NCBI GenBank assembly: GCA_016802295.1
Contig: JAESIW010000207.1
Location: forward strand, 1,292,475 to 1,356,474
Length of the DNA stretch: 64,000 nt
Direction of reading: 5' to 3'
DNA from: Brachionus rotundiformis
Lineage: Eukaryota > Rotifera > Eurotatoria > Ploima > Brachionidae
Position numbers and translations under genes: made by a program. Each line of letters starts with the position of its first letter. The first letter of the stretch is position 1. Below, in pieces: positions 32,501-42,719 of the stretch. The notes below the pieces were generated by a model that saw only the letters and a program-made list of their open reading frames with translations, searched no databases and had not been told where the DNA came from.

Positions 32501-35075
32501 AATTGGAATGGAAAATCATGCGGTAAATTTGAGTCAATTTTGTTTGGTATAATTTTAATGATTTTTATTTTTTTCAAAATTAAGTCGCAGCGAGAAAAAT
32601 TTCTCAAGCTTGTTCAAAAGCATCTCCTTGTGATCAAAACTCTGGTTTAGAATGTTCTAAAGGAAAATGTCAGTGTCCAAATAACAAATATTTTAACGGA
32701 AAATCCTGTGGTAAATTAAAAAATCGTCAAATAGGTATCTATTAATCAAAATAAATTTTAGTCGAAACAATTCAGGCATTAAAGGCTTGTACTAAAAACA
32801 AACAATGCGACAAATCAAAGGGTTTGGCTTGTGTAGCTAAAAAATGTAACTGTATGGATAAATCTAAAAATTGGAATGGAAAATCATGCGGTAAATTTGA
32901 GTCAATTTTGTTTGGTATAATTTTAATGATTTTTATTTTTTTCAAAATTAAGTCGCAGCGAGAAAAATTTCTCAAGCTTGTTCAAAAGCATCTCCTTGTG
33001 ATCAAAACTCTGGTTTAGAATGTTCTAAAGGAAAATGTCAGTGTCCAAATAACAAATATTTTAACGGAAAATCCTGTGGTAAATTAAAAAATCGTCAAAT
33101 AGGTATCTATTAATCAAAATAAATTTTAGTCGAAACAATTCAGGCATTAAAGGCTTGTACTAAAAACAAACAATGCGACAAATCAAAGGGTTTGGCTTGT
33201 GTAGCTAAAAAATGTAACTGTATGGATAAATCTAAAAATTGGAATGGAAAATCATGCGGTAAATTTGAGTCAATTTTGTTTGGTATAATTTTAATGATTT
33301 TTATTTTTTTCAAAATTAAGTCGCAGCGAGAAAAATTTCTCAAGCTTGTTCAAAAGCATCTCCTTGTGATCAAAACTCTGGTTTAGAATGTTCTAAAGGA
33401 AAATGTCAGTGTCCAAATAACAAATATTTTAACGGAAAATCCTGTGGTAAATTAAAAAATCGTCAAATAGGTATCTATTAATCAAAATAAATTTTAGTCG
33501 AAACAATTCAGGCATTAAAGGCTTGTACTAAAAACAAACAATGCGACAAATCAAAGGGTTTGGCTTGTGTAGCTAAAAAATGTAACTGTATGGATAAATC
33601 TAAAAATTGGAATGGAAAATCATGCGGTAAATTTGAGTCAATTTTGTTTGGTATAATTTTAATGATTTTTATTTTTTTCAAAATTAAGTCGCAGCGAGAA
33701 AAATTTCTCAAGCTTGTTCAAAAGCATCTCCTTGTGATCAAAACTCTGGTTTAGAATGTTCTAAAGGAAAATGTCAGTGTCCAAATAACAAATATTTTAA
33801 CGGAAAATCCTGTGGTAAATTAAAAAATCGTCAAATAGGTATCTATTAATCAAAATAAATTTTAGTCGAAACAATTCAGGCATTAAAGGCTTGTACTAAA
33901 AACAAACAATGCGACAAATCAAAGGGTTTGGCTTGTGTAGCTAAAAAATGTAACTGTATGGATAAATCTAAAAATTGGAATGGAAAATCATGCGGTAAAT
34001 TTGAGTCAATTTTGTTTGGTATAATTTTAATGATTTTTATTTTTTTCAAAATTAAGTCGCAGCGAGAAAAATTTCTCAAGCTTGTTCAAAAGCATCTCCT
34101 TGTGATCAAAACTCTGGTTTAGAATGTTCTAAAGGAAAATGTCAGTGTCCAAATAACAAATATTTTAACGGAAAATCCTGTGGTAAATTAAAAAATCGTC
34201 AAATAGGTATCTATTAATCAAAATAAATTTTAGTCGAAACAATTCAGGCATTAAAGGCTTGTACTAAAAACAAACAATGCGACAAATCAAAGGGTTTGGC
34301 TTGTGTAGCTAAAAAATGTAACTGTATGGATAAATCTAAAAATTGGAATGGAAAATCATGCGGTAAATTTGAGTCAATTTTGTTTGGTATAATTTTAATG
34401 ATTTTTATTTGTTTTAGAAACTCGTCTTGGACGTTTTATTAATGGTTTAATTTTTAAATACTTTTACAATATTTAATTTTTAATATTTTTTTTTAGCCAC
34501 TCATGAACAATTTTTTCAGAAAAGTAATATCTTCATAATTTTTTTTTTTATACTTATTTTTACTAGAAATTTTTGATCGTGTCACTGGTATCAATTTTTC
34601 AGGAAATAATATTAAACCTAAATTTAGAGTTGCTTCTATTGATTCGTGTGAAAAATTCTGCTCATTAGATGATTTGTGTTTTACATTCACTTTTAAGAAT
34701 AATGAATGTACTCTTAAATTCAGATATAAATTTGAATTTACCGCCTTTAAAGACCCTGAAGCATTTTCTGGTTATCCACTTTTGAGTATGGACTTTTTTT
34801 ATTTTTTATTTTATTTTTTTATTTTTTTTTTAGTTAAGCACTGTGTAACGAAAATTGGTTTAAAAGAACACTTTCAATATCTAACTAATAATAAAAGAGA
34901 AATAAAAAATTCCTCGCCAGAAGAATGTTGCATGTCATGTTACTATTCCAATCAATGTGTGGCTTGGCATGTTCATACCAGAAGTCGTTTATGTGTTCTC
35001 ACTTTGTCTAATGGATTTCTAAAAAAGTCTAATTCAAATTTTATTTCAGGAATGAAACCAACTATTTTAAGCTAA
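29543..35075 (+). CDS. Large secreted protein: 26 six-cysteine modules plus two PAN-like domains
   Basis: About 31 exons join to roughly 1296 aa. Exon 1 (29543-29609) encodes a signal peptide (MALILLLSMTVLING). Exons 29658-29777, 29827-29949, 30001-30132 and 30179-30307 each encode one divergent module. Then come 11 copies of a two-exon cassette (B, 126 nt; A, 129 nt), the first at 30366 and the last ending at 34362. Short exons 34418-34444 and 34497-34523 lead to two PAN/Apple-like domains (34567-34785, with CEKFCSLDDLCFTF and ECTLKF; 34834-35075, with CCMSCYYSNQCVAWHV). The module pattern is C-x5-C-x7-C-x4-C-x-C-x11-13-C, nearest to EB/EGF-like modules, though no family is certain. All introns in the module region are phase 1, so any set of modules can be joined in frame. 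Secretion and binding of protein or carbohydrate are inferences from the domains. Confidence 0.75.
30366..31115 (+). repeat. Two older cassettes of 375 bp
   Basis: Two near-identical 375-bp units (starting at 30366 and 30741) at the head of the array. Their B exon (ETCSSETPCDKNSGIEC) and introns differ from those of the main array, while the A exon body is the same. They are an earlier or separately homogenised subset. Confidence 0.85.
31113..34424 (+). repeat. Main 368-bp tandem array (nine units)
   Basis: The B exon recurs at 31113, 31481, 31849, 32217, 32585, 32953, 33321, 33689 and 34057, exactly 368 bp apart. Each unit is B exon 126 nt, intron 62 nt, minus-none, then intron 51 nt and A exon 129 nt in alternation. 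Introns are as identical as exons. The only differences I see are at the edges: one base at 31305 in the first A exon, and a changed intron end in the last unit (about 34411). Confidence 0.95.
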
Positions 35076-35102
35076 ATAAATTTAAATAAATTTTTTCTTA
35101 TA

Positions 35103-35840
35103 TTATGCTCCTGGTTTTACTGATTTTGGTCCTTGGAATGATTTTTTAATAAATATTGTTTGAATTAATCCACTTATTATTATGACCATGCTCTGGGCAA
35201 TAGAATATTGCATAATGTAAGCATTATTTGCTTCGACAAAATACTCATCTGCTGAATGAATCATCCTTTGGACTATTTGGGACCTTCTCATGGAATGCAC
35301 ATTTTCATTTATAGAGATTATCTTTTCCATCAAAAAACTCTGTGTTTCCGTAAAATTCTTCAGCTCTTCTTTTTTCGAATGTAGTTGGGACTTGGAAAAG
35401 ACCACAAAATTAACATAGACCTTTTTTTCATGATGTTCTAAATTTCTCGAACATATTTTGTAATCTCCAGCCACACTGATATCTGAATTGTCGTACCAAT
35501 TAAATGCAGTACTTTTTCTTGACTCAATTATTTGCTTATTTGGATCTTCAATATAAAAGTCCACTGTTCCATCTCCACCTGACAAAGCATGCACAATAAC
35601 ATGAAAAATGTCGTGTTCATTAAGGGTTAAGTAATAACAATCTTCATAAAACCATCTTAAATTGATTTTAAAATTCATTTCGAAACCTTGTTATTTGTAT
35701 GATAAATTTTGTTATTATAATTTGCTAAAATTACTTGGTATCATGTCATAATAAATTGGAAGAGAAGTCTCTTCTTGACAAAAGCGTTTTTTAATTAAAA
35801 TTAAACAAAAGAAGACAATTTCAGCAATAAAGAACTTCAT
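35103..35840 (-). CDS. p24/TMED family cargo receptor
   Basis: A type I membrane protein of COPI/COPII vesicles that selects cargo in ER-Golgi traffic. Exons 35840-35735 and 35686-35103 (intron 48 nt) give 229 aa. Signal peptide (FFIAEIVFFCLILI), then the GOLD domain with EDCYYLTLNEHD, the two cysteines (DCYY and KICSRN), VDFYIEDPN and the AGDYKICSRN motif. A heptad region (ELKNFTETQSFLMEKIISINENVHSMRRSQ) leads to one C-terminal membrane segment (SIAQSMVIIISGLIQTIFI). The short tail has KK near the membrane but no C-terminal KKxx; it ends PGA, more like the gamma subfamily (TMED1/3/5/7). The gene is tail-to-tail with the cysteine-module gene, only 27 bp apart. Confidence 0.9.
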
Positions 35841-36993
35841 TTTATTATTATTATTATTATTTGAAAAAAAAACTAAATCTTCTAAATCGAGTAAATTTGT
35901 GTTACGGTTCTCATGAATTTTCTAAACACGTTTAATTTTTTTTGATTATTGATAAAAATTTTAAAATATTTACTATTTTGACTTTTATTATAAGATAATA
36001 TTTCAAAAGCAAAATGATGAAATTTATATATTTAATCAGTTTTATATTAGGCTACACTTTTTAAAAATTTATTAATGAAAAAAATATAATTTAAACATTT
36101 TATAAATTATTCTTTATGTGTGTAAGGATTTAAAAAATAAAATTCAAATCAAATTAATTTACCAAAAGCTACTGGTATTTTCACCCTTTACAACTAATTT
36201 ATCTAATTTAGCTCATTTAAATATTTAATAAAAGATCTTAAAAAAAGAAGAATTAGCCTTCTGTTATTAGTTATGGTCACTATCCATATCTTGTTGTCAC
36301 CTCTATGTTCCAATTTCAATCAAAAATTTTTTTCAAAAAAAAACCAATTTAACTAAAGAAATATTTTATTCTGAAAGTTCCATTAAATTTTATCCTTTTG
36401 CTTATTTACTCTTTTGTTACTTTATTTTTTGTTTTAATTATTGGAAAAATAATAATTTATAATTATCAGTTGCAAAATTTTATCAAAATGTGAACAAAAA
36501 TAATGTTTTTCTATAAGTAAAGATATAATAATATGAACAATTAACAAAACAATCATCAACCATTTCAGTTTTCGAAATTAATTCAAAATTATTTAAATAA
36601 TGGTTAAAACATTTAATTGATTTGTTCGCTATACTGGATCTAGACAAATTATTTTAAAATCAAATAAAATTATCTATTAGATTAAGTTTTTTATTTTATA
36701 TTAGTTTTAAAATAAAAATCATCAAAAAAAAAGTATGAAATAAAATTTAAAAAAAAAATAAATTTAACTATATTTTAATTAAAAATACCCTAATTAATGA
36801 AGTAAATCTTTACCTGGTTATGGTTTGAAAAAAAATCAATTTAGTCACAAAGATAATATTTTCCACGCTAGAGTAAGCATTCTAATTTACCAGTTTCCAG
36901 AGTTTTCTTTAAAATTCTAAAATAATCGAACCAATAAGTATAAAAAACCAATTTTTACATTTTAGTTTTATAAAAAAAAAAACTAATCCTATA
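35841..36993. other. Divergent promoter region of TMED and HSP70
   Basis: An (ATT)n microsatellite at 35841-35862 lies just upstream of the TMED start. The rest is AT-rich. Close to the HSP70 start there is a heat-shock-element-like sequence, listed separately. Confidence 0.4.
36895..36907 (+). promoter_or_regulatory. Possible heat-shock element
   Basis: TTCcaGAGttTTC fits the alternating TTC/GAA inverted pentamers bound by HSF, with one mismatch (GAG for GAA). It lies about 87 bp upstream of the HSP70 start codon. The 13-mer is short and the match imperfect, so this is suggestive only. Confidence 0.3.
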
Positions 36994-38853
36994 ATGAGTT
37001 CTGCAATTGGAATTGATCTTGGAACAACATTTTCTTGTGTTGCGGTATTCCAAAATGGAAAAGTTGAAATAATCGCCAATGACCAAGGAAATAGGACAAC
37101 ACCGTCATATGTAGCGTTCACAGACATGGAACGTGTAATTGGAGATGCAGCCAAGGCTCAGGCAGCTACAAATCCAACCAATACAGTTTTTGATGCCAAA
37201 CGTCTTATCGGACGCCGCTTTGACGAACCAACTGTTCAGTCAGACATGAAACATTGGCCATTTAAAATTGTCAACGCGAATGGAAAACCCAAAATTCAAG
37301 TTGAATTTAAAAACTCGGCCAAAACCTTTTCTCCAGAAGAAATAAGTTCAATGGTTTTAACTAAAATGAAAGAAACTGCGGAATCCTATCTGGGACAAAA
37401 AGTAAAAAATACGGTCATTACAGTTCCGGCTTATTTCAATGATTCACAAAGACAAGCGACCAAAGATGCTGGTTCAATCGCTGGCTTGAATGTGCTACGC
37501 ATCATTAATGAACCAACTGCAGCTGCTCTTGCTTATGGTTTAGACAAAAAGCTCAAAGGTGAAAAATATATATTAATATATGATTTGGGTGGTGGAACTT
37601 TTGATGTCAGTGTGTTGAATATAAATGATGGTTTATTTGAAGTGTTGTCAACAAATGGCAATACTCATTTGGGTGGAGAGGATTTTGACAATAATTTGGT
37701 GAACTTTTTCGTGGCTGAATTTAAGCGCAAACATGGTAAAGATATGAGCAGAAACCAGAAAGCTTTAAGAAGATTGAGAACAGCTTGTGAAAGAGCCAAG
37801 CGCACATTGTCAAGCTCGGCTGAAGCCACAATCGAGGTGGACAGCCTTCATGATGGAATTGATTTTTATTCCAAAATATCACGAGCCAGATTTGAAGAGC
37901 TGAACATGGATTTATTCCGTTCGACCTTGCTTATGGTCGAACAAGCACTCAACGATGCCAAAATACCAAAATCAAAAATAGATGAAGTTGTTTTGGTCGG
38001 GGGCTCAACTAGGATACCACGTATTCAAAAATTGTTGGAGAATTTTTTCAATGGAAAGCAATTGAATAAATCAATCAATCCAGATGAGGCTGTAGCTTAT
38101 GGTGCAGCTGTACAGGCAGCTATTTTATCAGGAGATAATAGCCGAGAGATAAAAGATGTGCTATTAGTGGACGTGGCACCTTTGTCGCTTGGAATCGAGA
38201 CAGCTGGTGGAATTATGACCAACTTAATTAAGAGAAATTCTCGCATACCAGTCAAGACAAGTGAAACATTCACAACATATTCTGACAACCAGACAGGAGT
38301 TTCTATTCGAGTTTATGAAGGTGAAAGAGCAATGGTCAAAGATAATCATTTGTTAGGAAATTTTGATTTAGTTGGCATACCACCGGCGCCCAGAGGAATT
38401 CCTCAAATTGATGTTACATTCGACATAGATGCCAATGGAATATTAAGTGTTACTGCCAAAGAGAACAGCACTGGCAAATCCAATAACATTACAATCAAAA
38501 ATGACAAAGGTAGATTGAGCAAAGAAGAAATTGACAAGATGATAAGCCAAGCTGAACGCTTTAAAGCCGAAGATGATAAACAAAGACAAAGAGTCGCCAG
38601 CAAAAATAAACTTGAGACTTATATATTTGCTGTACAACAGGCTTTAGGTGATGCTAAAAATTTGGACAATTCGGATAGGAAAATGTGCCAAGATGCATGT
38701 AAAAGAGAACTTAAATGGTTGGAAGCTAATCAAATGGCTGATAAAGATGAATATGATTATCACTATAAAGAGCTGTCCAGAAAATGCATGCCAGTAATGA
38801 AAAAGATTCATTCAAACGAAAGAACCGGACCCACTGTAGAGGAAGTTGATTAA
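36994..38853 (+). CDS. hsp70: Cytosolic heat-shock protein 70
   Basis: A 619-aa ATP-dependent chaperone of the HSPA1/HSPA8 type. All hallmarks are present: IGIDLGTTFSCVAVFQNGKVE at the start, IYDLGGGTFDVS (about 195), VLVGGSTRIPRIQKLL (about 330), a nuclear-localisation-like stretch RRLRTACERAKRTLSSS, and the C-terminal EEVD that binds TPR co-chaperones (HOP, CHIP) and marks the cytosolic branch. It is about 20-25 residues shorter than typical because the Gly/Pro-rich GGMP linker before EEVD is missing. There is no intron, a feature of stress-inducible HSP70 genes that lets them express when splicing is blocked. A possible HSE lies upstream. Confidence 0.98.
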   Translation: MSSAIGIDLGTTFSCVAVFQNGKVEIIANDQGNRTTPSYVAFTDMERVIGDAAKAQAATNPTNTVFDAKRLIGRRFDEPTVQSDMKHWPFKIVNANGKPKIQVEFKNSAKTFSPEEISSMVLTKMKETAESYLGQKVKNTVITVPAYFNDSQRQATKDAGSIAGLNVLRIINEPTAAALAYGLDKKLKGEKYILIYDLGGGTFDVSVLNINDGLFEVLSTNGNTHLGGEDFDNNLVNFFVAEFKRKHGKDMSRNQKALRRLRTACERAKRTLSSSAEATIEVDSLHDGIDFYSKISRARFEELNMDLFRSTLLMVEQALNDAKIPKSKIDEVVLVGGSTRIPRIQKLLENFFNGKQLNKSINPDEAVAYGAAVQAAILSGDNSREIKDVLLVDVAPLSLGIETAGGIMTNLIKRNSRIPVKTSETFTTYSDNQTGVSIRVYEGERAMVKDNHLLGNFDLVGIPPAPRGIPQIDVTFDIDANGILSVTAKENSTGKSNNITIKNDKGRLSKEEIDKMISQAERFKAEDDKQRQRVASKNKLETYIFAVQQALGDAKNLDNSDRKMCQDACKRELKWLEANQMADKDEYDYHYKELSRKCMPVMKKIHSNERTGPTVEEVD

Positions 38854-39322
38854 TTTGAATTTTTTTAAAGATATATCATTAATTAAGCCTAGAATGTAGA
38901 TAGATTTACATTAATTAAAATAAATATTTGATTATATTTTGTTAATATGTTATTTTTTATTATATTATTAAAAATTAACTTTTTTATCTCTTGTTAATTT
39001 TTATAATTTTTAATTGAAAAAGATTTTCAAAAAATTTTACCAAACTAAATTTGTATAAAATAAAATTTATTCATAAATTGATAATAAATACTGGGAAATA
39101 AAAGAGAACAAAATTTCAACGAAAAATCATTATATAAAGAAAAAAAGGATCTTTTTTTTTTTGTTTTTTTTTTGAAAAATAAAAAATTAATTACAAATAT
39201 TTTTTTTAAAATGGAAAATAATTTTTTTTGCAAAATAAAAATTCACCAGTTTTGTATTTATCACTGTGAAAATAAACAAATTGTATTCACCAATTTGGCA
39301 ACATGAAGAAAAAATTAAAATG
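38854..39322. other. Spacer between convergent HSP70 and Atos genes
   Basis: AT-rich 3' flanks with long T runs. Nothing else seen. Confidence 0.5.
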
Positions 39323-42300
39323 TCATTTTTTCGGGGAATACTTGGGATTATTGGGTGCCTCTGTAAAAGTTTTGTATTCATAACGCCCGCCCATTCTTGG
39401 ATCAATTTCTGATTTGTTTCTCGCAAAAATTAACTTTATGTTTGTATGTAGATACATTTTTCCAGATTTTGAAGTAGAAAAGCGCAAATGTATCAGATAC
39501 CGCAGATAAGACTTGAGCTTAGTATCATCTGGATTACCACTGGGCACATACACAGTTCTCTGGCGCAAAAATGTCTGATGATTGCCTGGCATATCGCTCA
39601 AATCATACATCACCACAAACATTTTAACCACTGTCCTATTCGGATTAAAGAGAGTAACCTGAATTGTTCCCCTATTTGGTATCCTGTATCCTCTTTCACC
39701 TAAATCGGTCAAATCAATGACGCCTAGGTATGGTGAAGCGGCAATGTCATCGCTAACTTGGTAAAACGATGCATCAACTGGTAGTTTCTTATGCTCGGGG
39801 AAAAATGCTCCACTAGCGCCCAATTCGGCGTAGAAACCGTCCACTATTCCAACTGGGGTAAGTCTGCCTTTTAGCAAACATTCCTCAAAGTTTCCTAGCA
39901 ATGAATTGAACCGGTTTTTTTGGAAATTAATAAAATTCCCACATTTTTTGTTTATTTTTTCTATCTTTTTGCTATCTTCTTTTTTTCTATCCTTCTCATA
40001 TATCACTGGGCTAATTTGCAAAGAACTTACTAGTCTTTGTCTCAAATTGTTGCATCCAGACTCAGCTGCTTGGTCACCTATTTGATAGCTACTTATCAAA
40101 AGATTGGGACTAGTACTATGAATAAACGACTCAGTTAAGATTTTGTTATTATTTGAGTCAAAATAGAACGGAATATTTGGAAAAGTAGTAGGCGTAGTTA
40201 TGACCAATGAACTCTTGCATGTCTCTGGACTCTTTTCCAAATGAAGATCTGGTTTTTTGGCAGGTTTGTCTATTGGTATAGGAGATGTTGCATGGTTAGT
40301 TGATTGTAGATGACTGATTAAACATGAATAGTGAGGTATACCGGATGATTGAATAAGATTTCGCTTCAGGGACAACAAATTGGTTTGAATTTTTGTGGTC
40401 CAAATAGAGTTGCAGAGCTTTTTCATGGGTTCTGTACTCAAAATAGTTAAATTGTTATTAATTAAATTTAAGTTCATTTGTGGAAAGTTTTGCTTGTCAT
40501 AATTGTCTGTTTTGATATCATCTATGCCAATGTCAGGAGTTTTCGCTGTCGGATAATTTATCCTTAAATAAGTTTATTTTAAATTTGGAAATAATATTTT
40601 AATATTAATGATATTCAATTAAGTATTTATTTTATTATATTTCTTTTTTTATCCGTTCTGTTAGCATTTTAGACTGATCAAATAAATATAATGATAGAAT
40701 TTTTTTAATTAATTATTTTTTTTAACATATTATCTTACTAATAAAACAAAAATTCTATCGACTTGAATTAGTTTAAAAAAAAAATAATATATCTTTATTT
40801 ATTATTTAAATTAAAAACGTATTAAAATGCTGCATGGCATTCAATTCTATCTTTTGGCTATTATATGGGTCAAGTTTAGCATTTATTTTAATTGAAAATT
40901 AAAATTTAAAAATAAAAGCCCATGAATAAATTCTATCTATTATTAATAATTAACAAAAATTTAATTTTTATTTTTTGTTGGCAAAATTCACCTTCATTTT
41001 TTTAAATTTTGTATAGAAACCAACAGCATTTTAGATAAATACTCGAAGCTACTTCATTTTAAATAATTGTCTTTTTTGTCGATAATTAAAATTTAGGTAT
41101 TGGTGCCAAAAGCAATTAATTGCTCGTATTCTTTTATGATCTTGTTCTAAATATATTTATTTTCTAAGCTTAAAATTAAATTTTAAGACTTTATTCCAAT
41201 TGCAAATTTGGAAGCGTTTGCTCATTTCACCAACTAAAAAAAAATTTCCATAATCAGCTATGTAATTATGAAAACGATTTTGATTTATTTTTAAACAATT
41301 TTTTTTTCTTAAACCAAAAAATAAGAATAATTTTGATTACCTAATGTTTACAAATGGTAGTTTGATAATCTTTATCTCAACAAGCCTTCTAAAATATTTT
41401 TAATGATACCTGGAATGTTTTTTTTAGTTAAATAAACTCTACTTTAACCAGACAACTTAATTAATGCCAGATACATATTGAGTCAATTTTGAATTTAAAA
41501 AAAAAAAAACTTAACTCTTAATATTTGGCCTAACTTTAGGTCAAAATTTGATAATTGTTTACCTGAAAGCTAAATTTTTAAACATTTGCATATTCGATTC
41601 TTTCTTGGACTGGTTTATCCACGAACTTAGCTGAGAAAAGTGCAAATAGGACCGAATAGCTTGGAATAAATTGTTTATATTTATCAAAGCTTTGGTCATT
41701 TCGTTCTGAATAATTGGATAATTCTCACTGCTCATTTTAATTTGCCAGCGCTCTATTAGCTCAAAACTCAAGCATTTAAATGGTATTTGCTTGTTGATCA
41801 AAACAGGTGAATTTTTCTCCGATAGTAGTTTTTGATGGCAGCATTGGCACAGCAGGACTACATCTACCACAATATTGGTTTCAATATGCCTCAATTGGAC
41901 AGGCTCATGGGCTAATTTTAGGCCTTGCTTTTCGAACTTTCTATTCATATGATAGCCCAGACATTCTTCTATTGCCGACTTTAGGTCCAAACCAATTTGA
42001 CACTTAATAAAATAATAATTTAATTGTATTTAATTTAATTTTAAATTAGAATATTTTATCAATTTAATTTTGATTAGAATTTTTTGCAAGAAATTTTTTT
42101 GTTTAATTATAAAACGTGTTTGATGACCACTTAAAAAATTTGATATTTATATATGTATTTTTTTTGATATGAATATAAAACAAACACCTGACAATTAATG
42201 CACTTATCAAAATTTATCTAGTACCGACCAACTTGACACATTTAAATGACCTATTTAAGTTTGAGTTGTGTTTTCATAGGCATTAAAATTAAGGCCAAAT

Positions 42301-42719
42301 TTAATAAAGTAGAAAAATACTAATTTTTAAGTTTGTAGAAAAGCATTTTAAAAAGTTAAAAATTACGTAATTTTTTTATTATGCAATAGAATTATGTTTA
42401 ATACTCTAAATAAATTATAATAAATGGCAAAAGAGCTTACTTGGTCACTAGTGGCTGAACAAGAGTGAGCAAAAAGCTTTTTGTTGGAGAATTTCTGATT
42501 GGGAAAGTATTCCTTGGCCTCGGTGGCAAGCTGGTAGAGCTTGGTCATGAATAAGTCGAGGAGATTGGATGAATGGGTGTTTTCGGGGAGTGAGCTCTGA
42601 ACTCGACTGTTCACAATTAGATTAACCAAGCACTCAGCCAGGTCCTCAAGGTCGGATCTATCGTTTCCATGGCTACTTTCCAATGTGGCCGCTCTGGACA
42701 CCACTAGACTCTGCATTTC
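39323..42719 (-). CDS. atos: Atos homolog (FAM214 family) nuclear regulator
   Basis: Atossa/FAM214 proteins act as nuclear transcriptional regulators; in flies Atossa raises metabolic gene expression in invading macrophages. Three exons, 42719-42441, 42002-41563 and 40562-39323, join to 652 aa. The N-terminal part matches FAM214A in LIERWQIKM and AIRSYLHFSQLSSWI. The C-terminal part is the diagnostic conserved block: SLLGNFEECLLKGRLTPVG, GFYAELGASGAFFPEHKKLP, YLGVIDLTDLGERGYRIP, GTIQVTLFNPNRTVVKMFVV, DMPGNHQTFLRQRTVYVP, LRYLIHLRFSTSKSGK, TEAPNNPKYSPKK. I start at the ATG at 42719; an in-frame stretch upstream could add an exon. Intron 2 (about 1 kb) is the longest intron seen in this window. 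Confidence 0.9.

Noticed and set aside
30366..34362. Array as a pseudogene because of stops after each cysteine module
   Set aside because: The stops lie only in intron read-through. GT/AG sites and phase 1 junctions restore one long frame of 1297 codons.
31113..34424. CRISPR-like regular repeats
   Set aside because: Unit is 368 bp of exons and introns with no variable spacers, in a eukaryotic gene.
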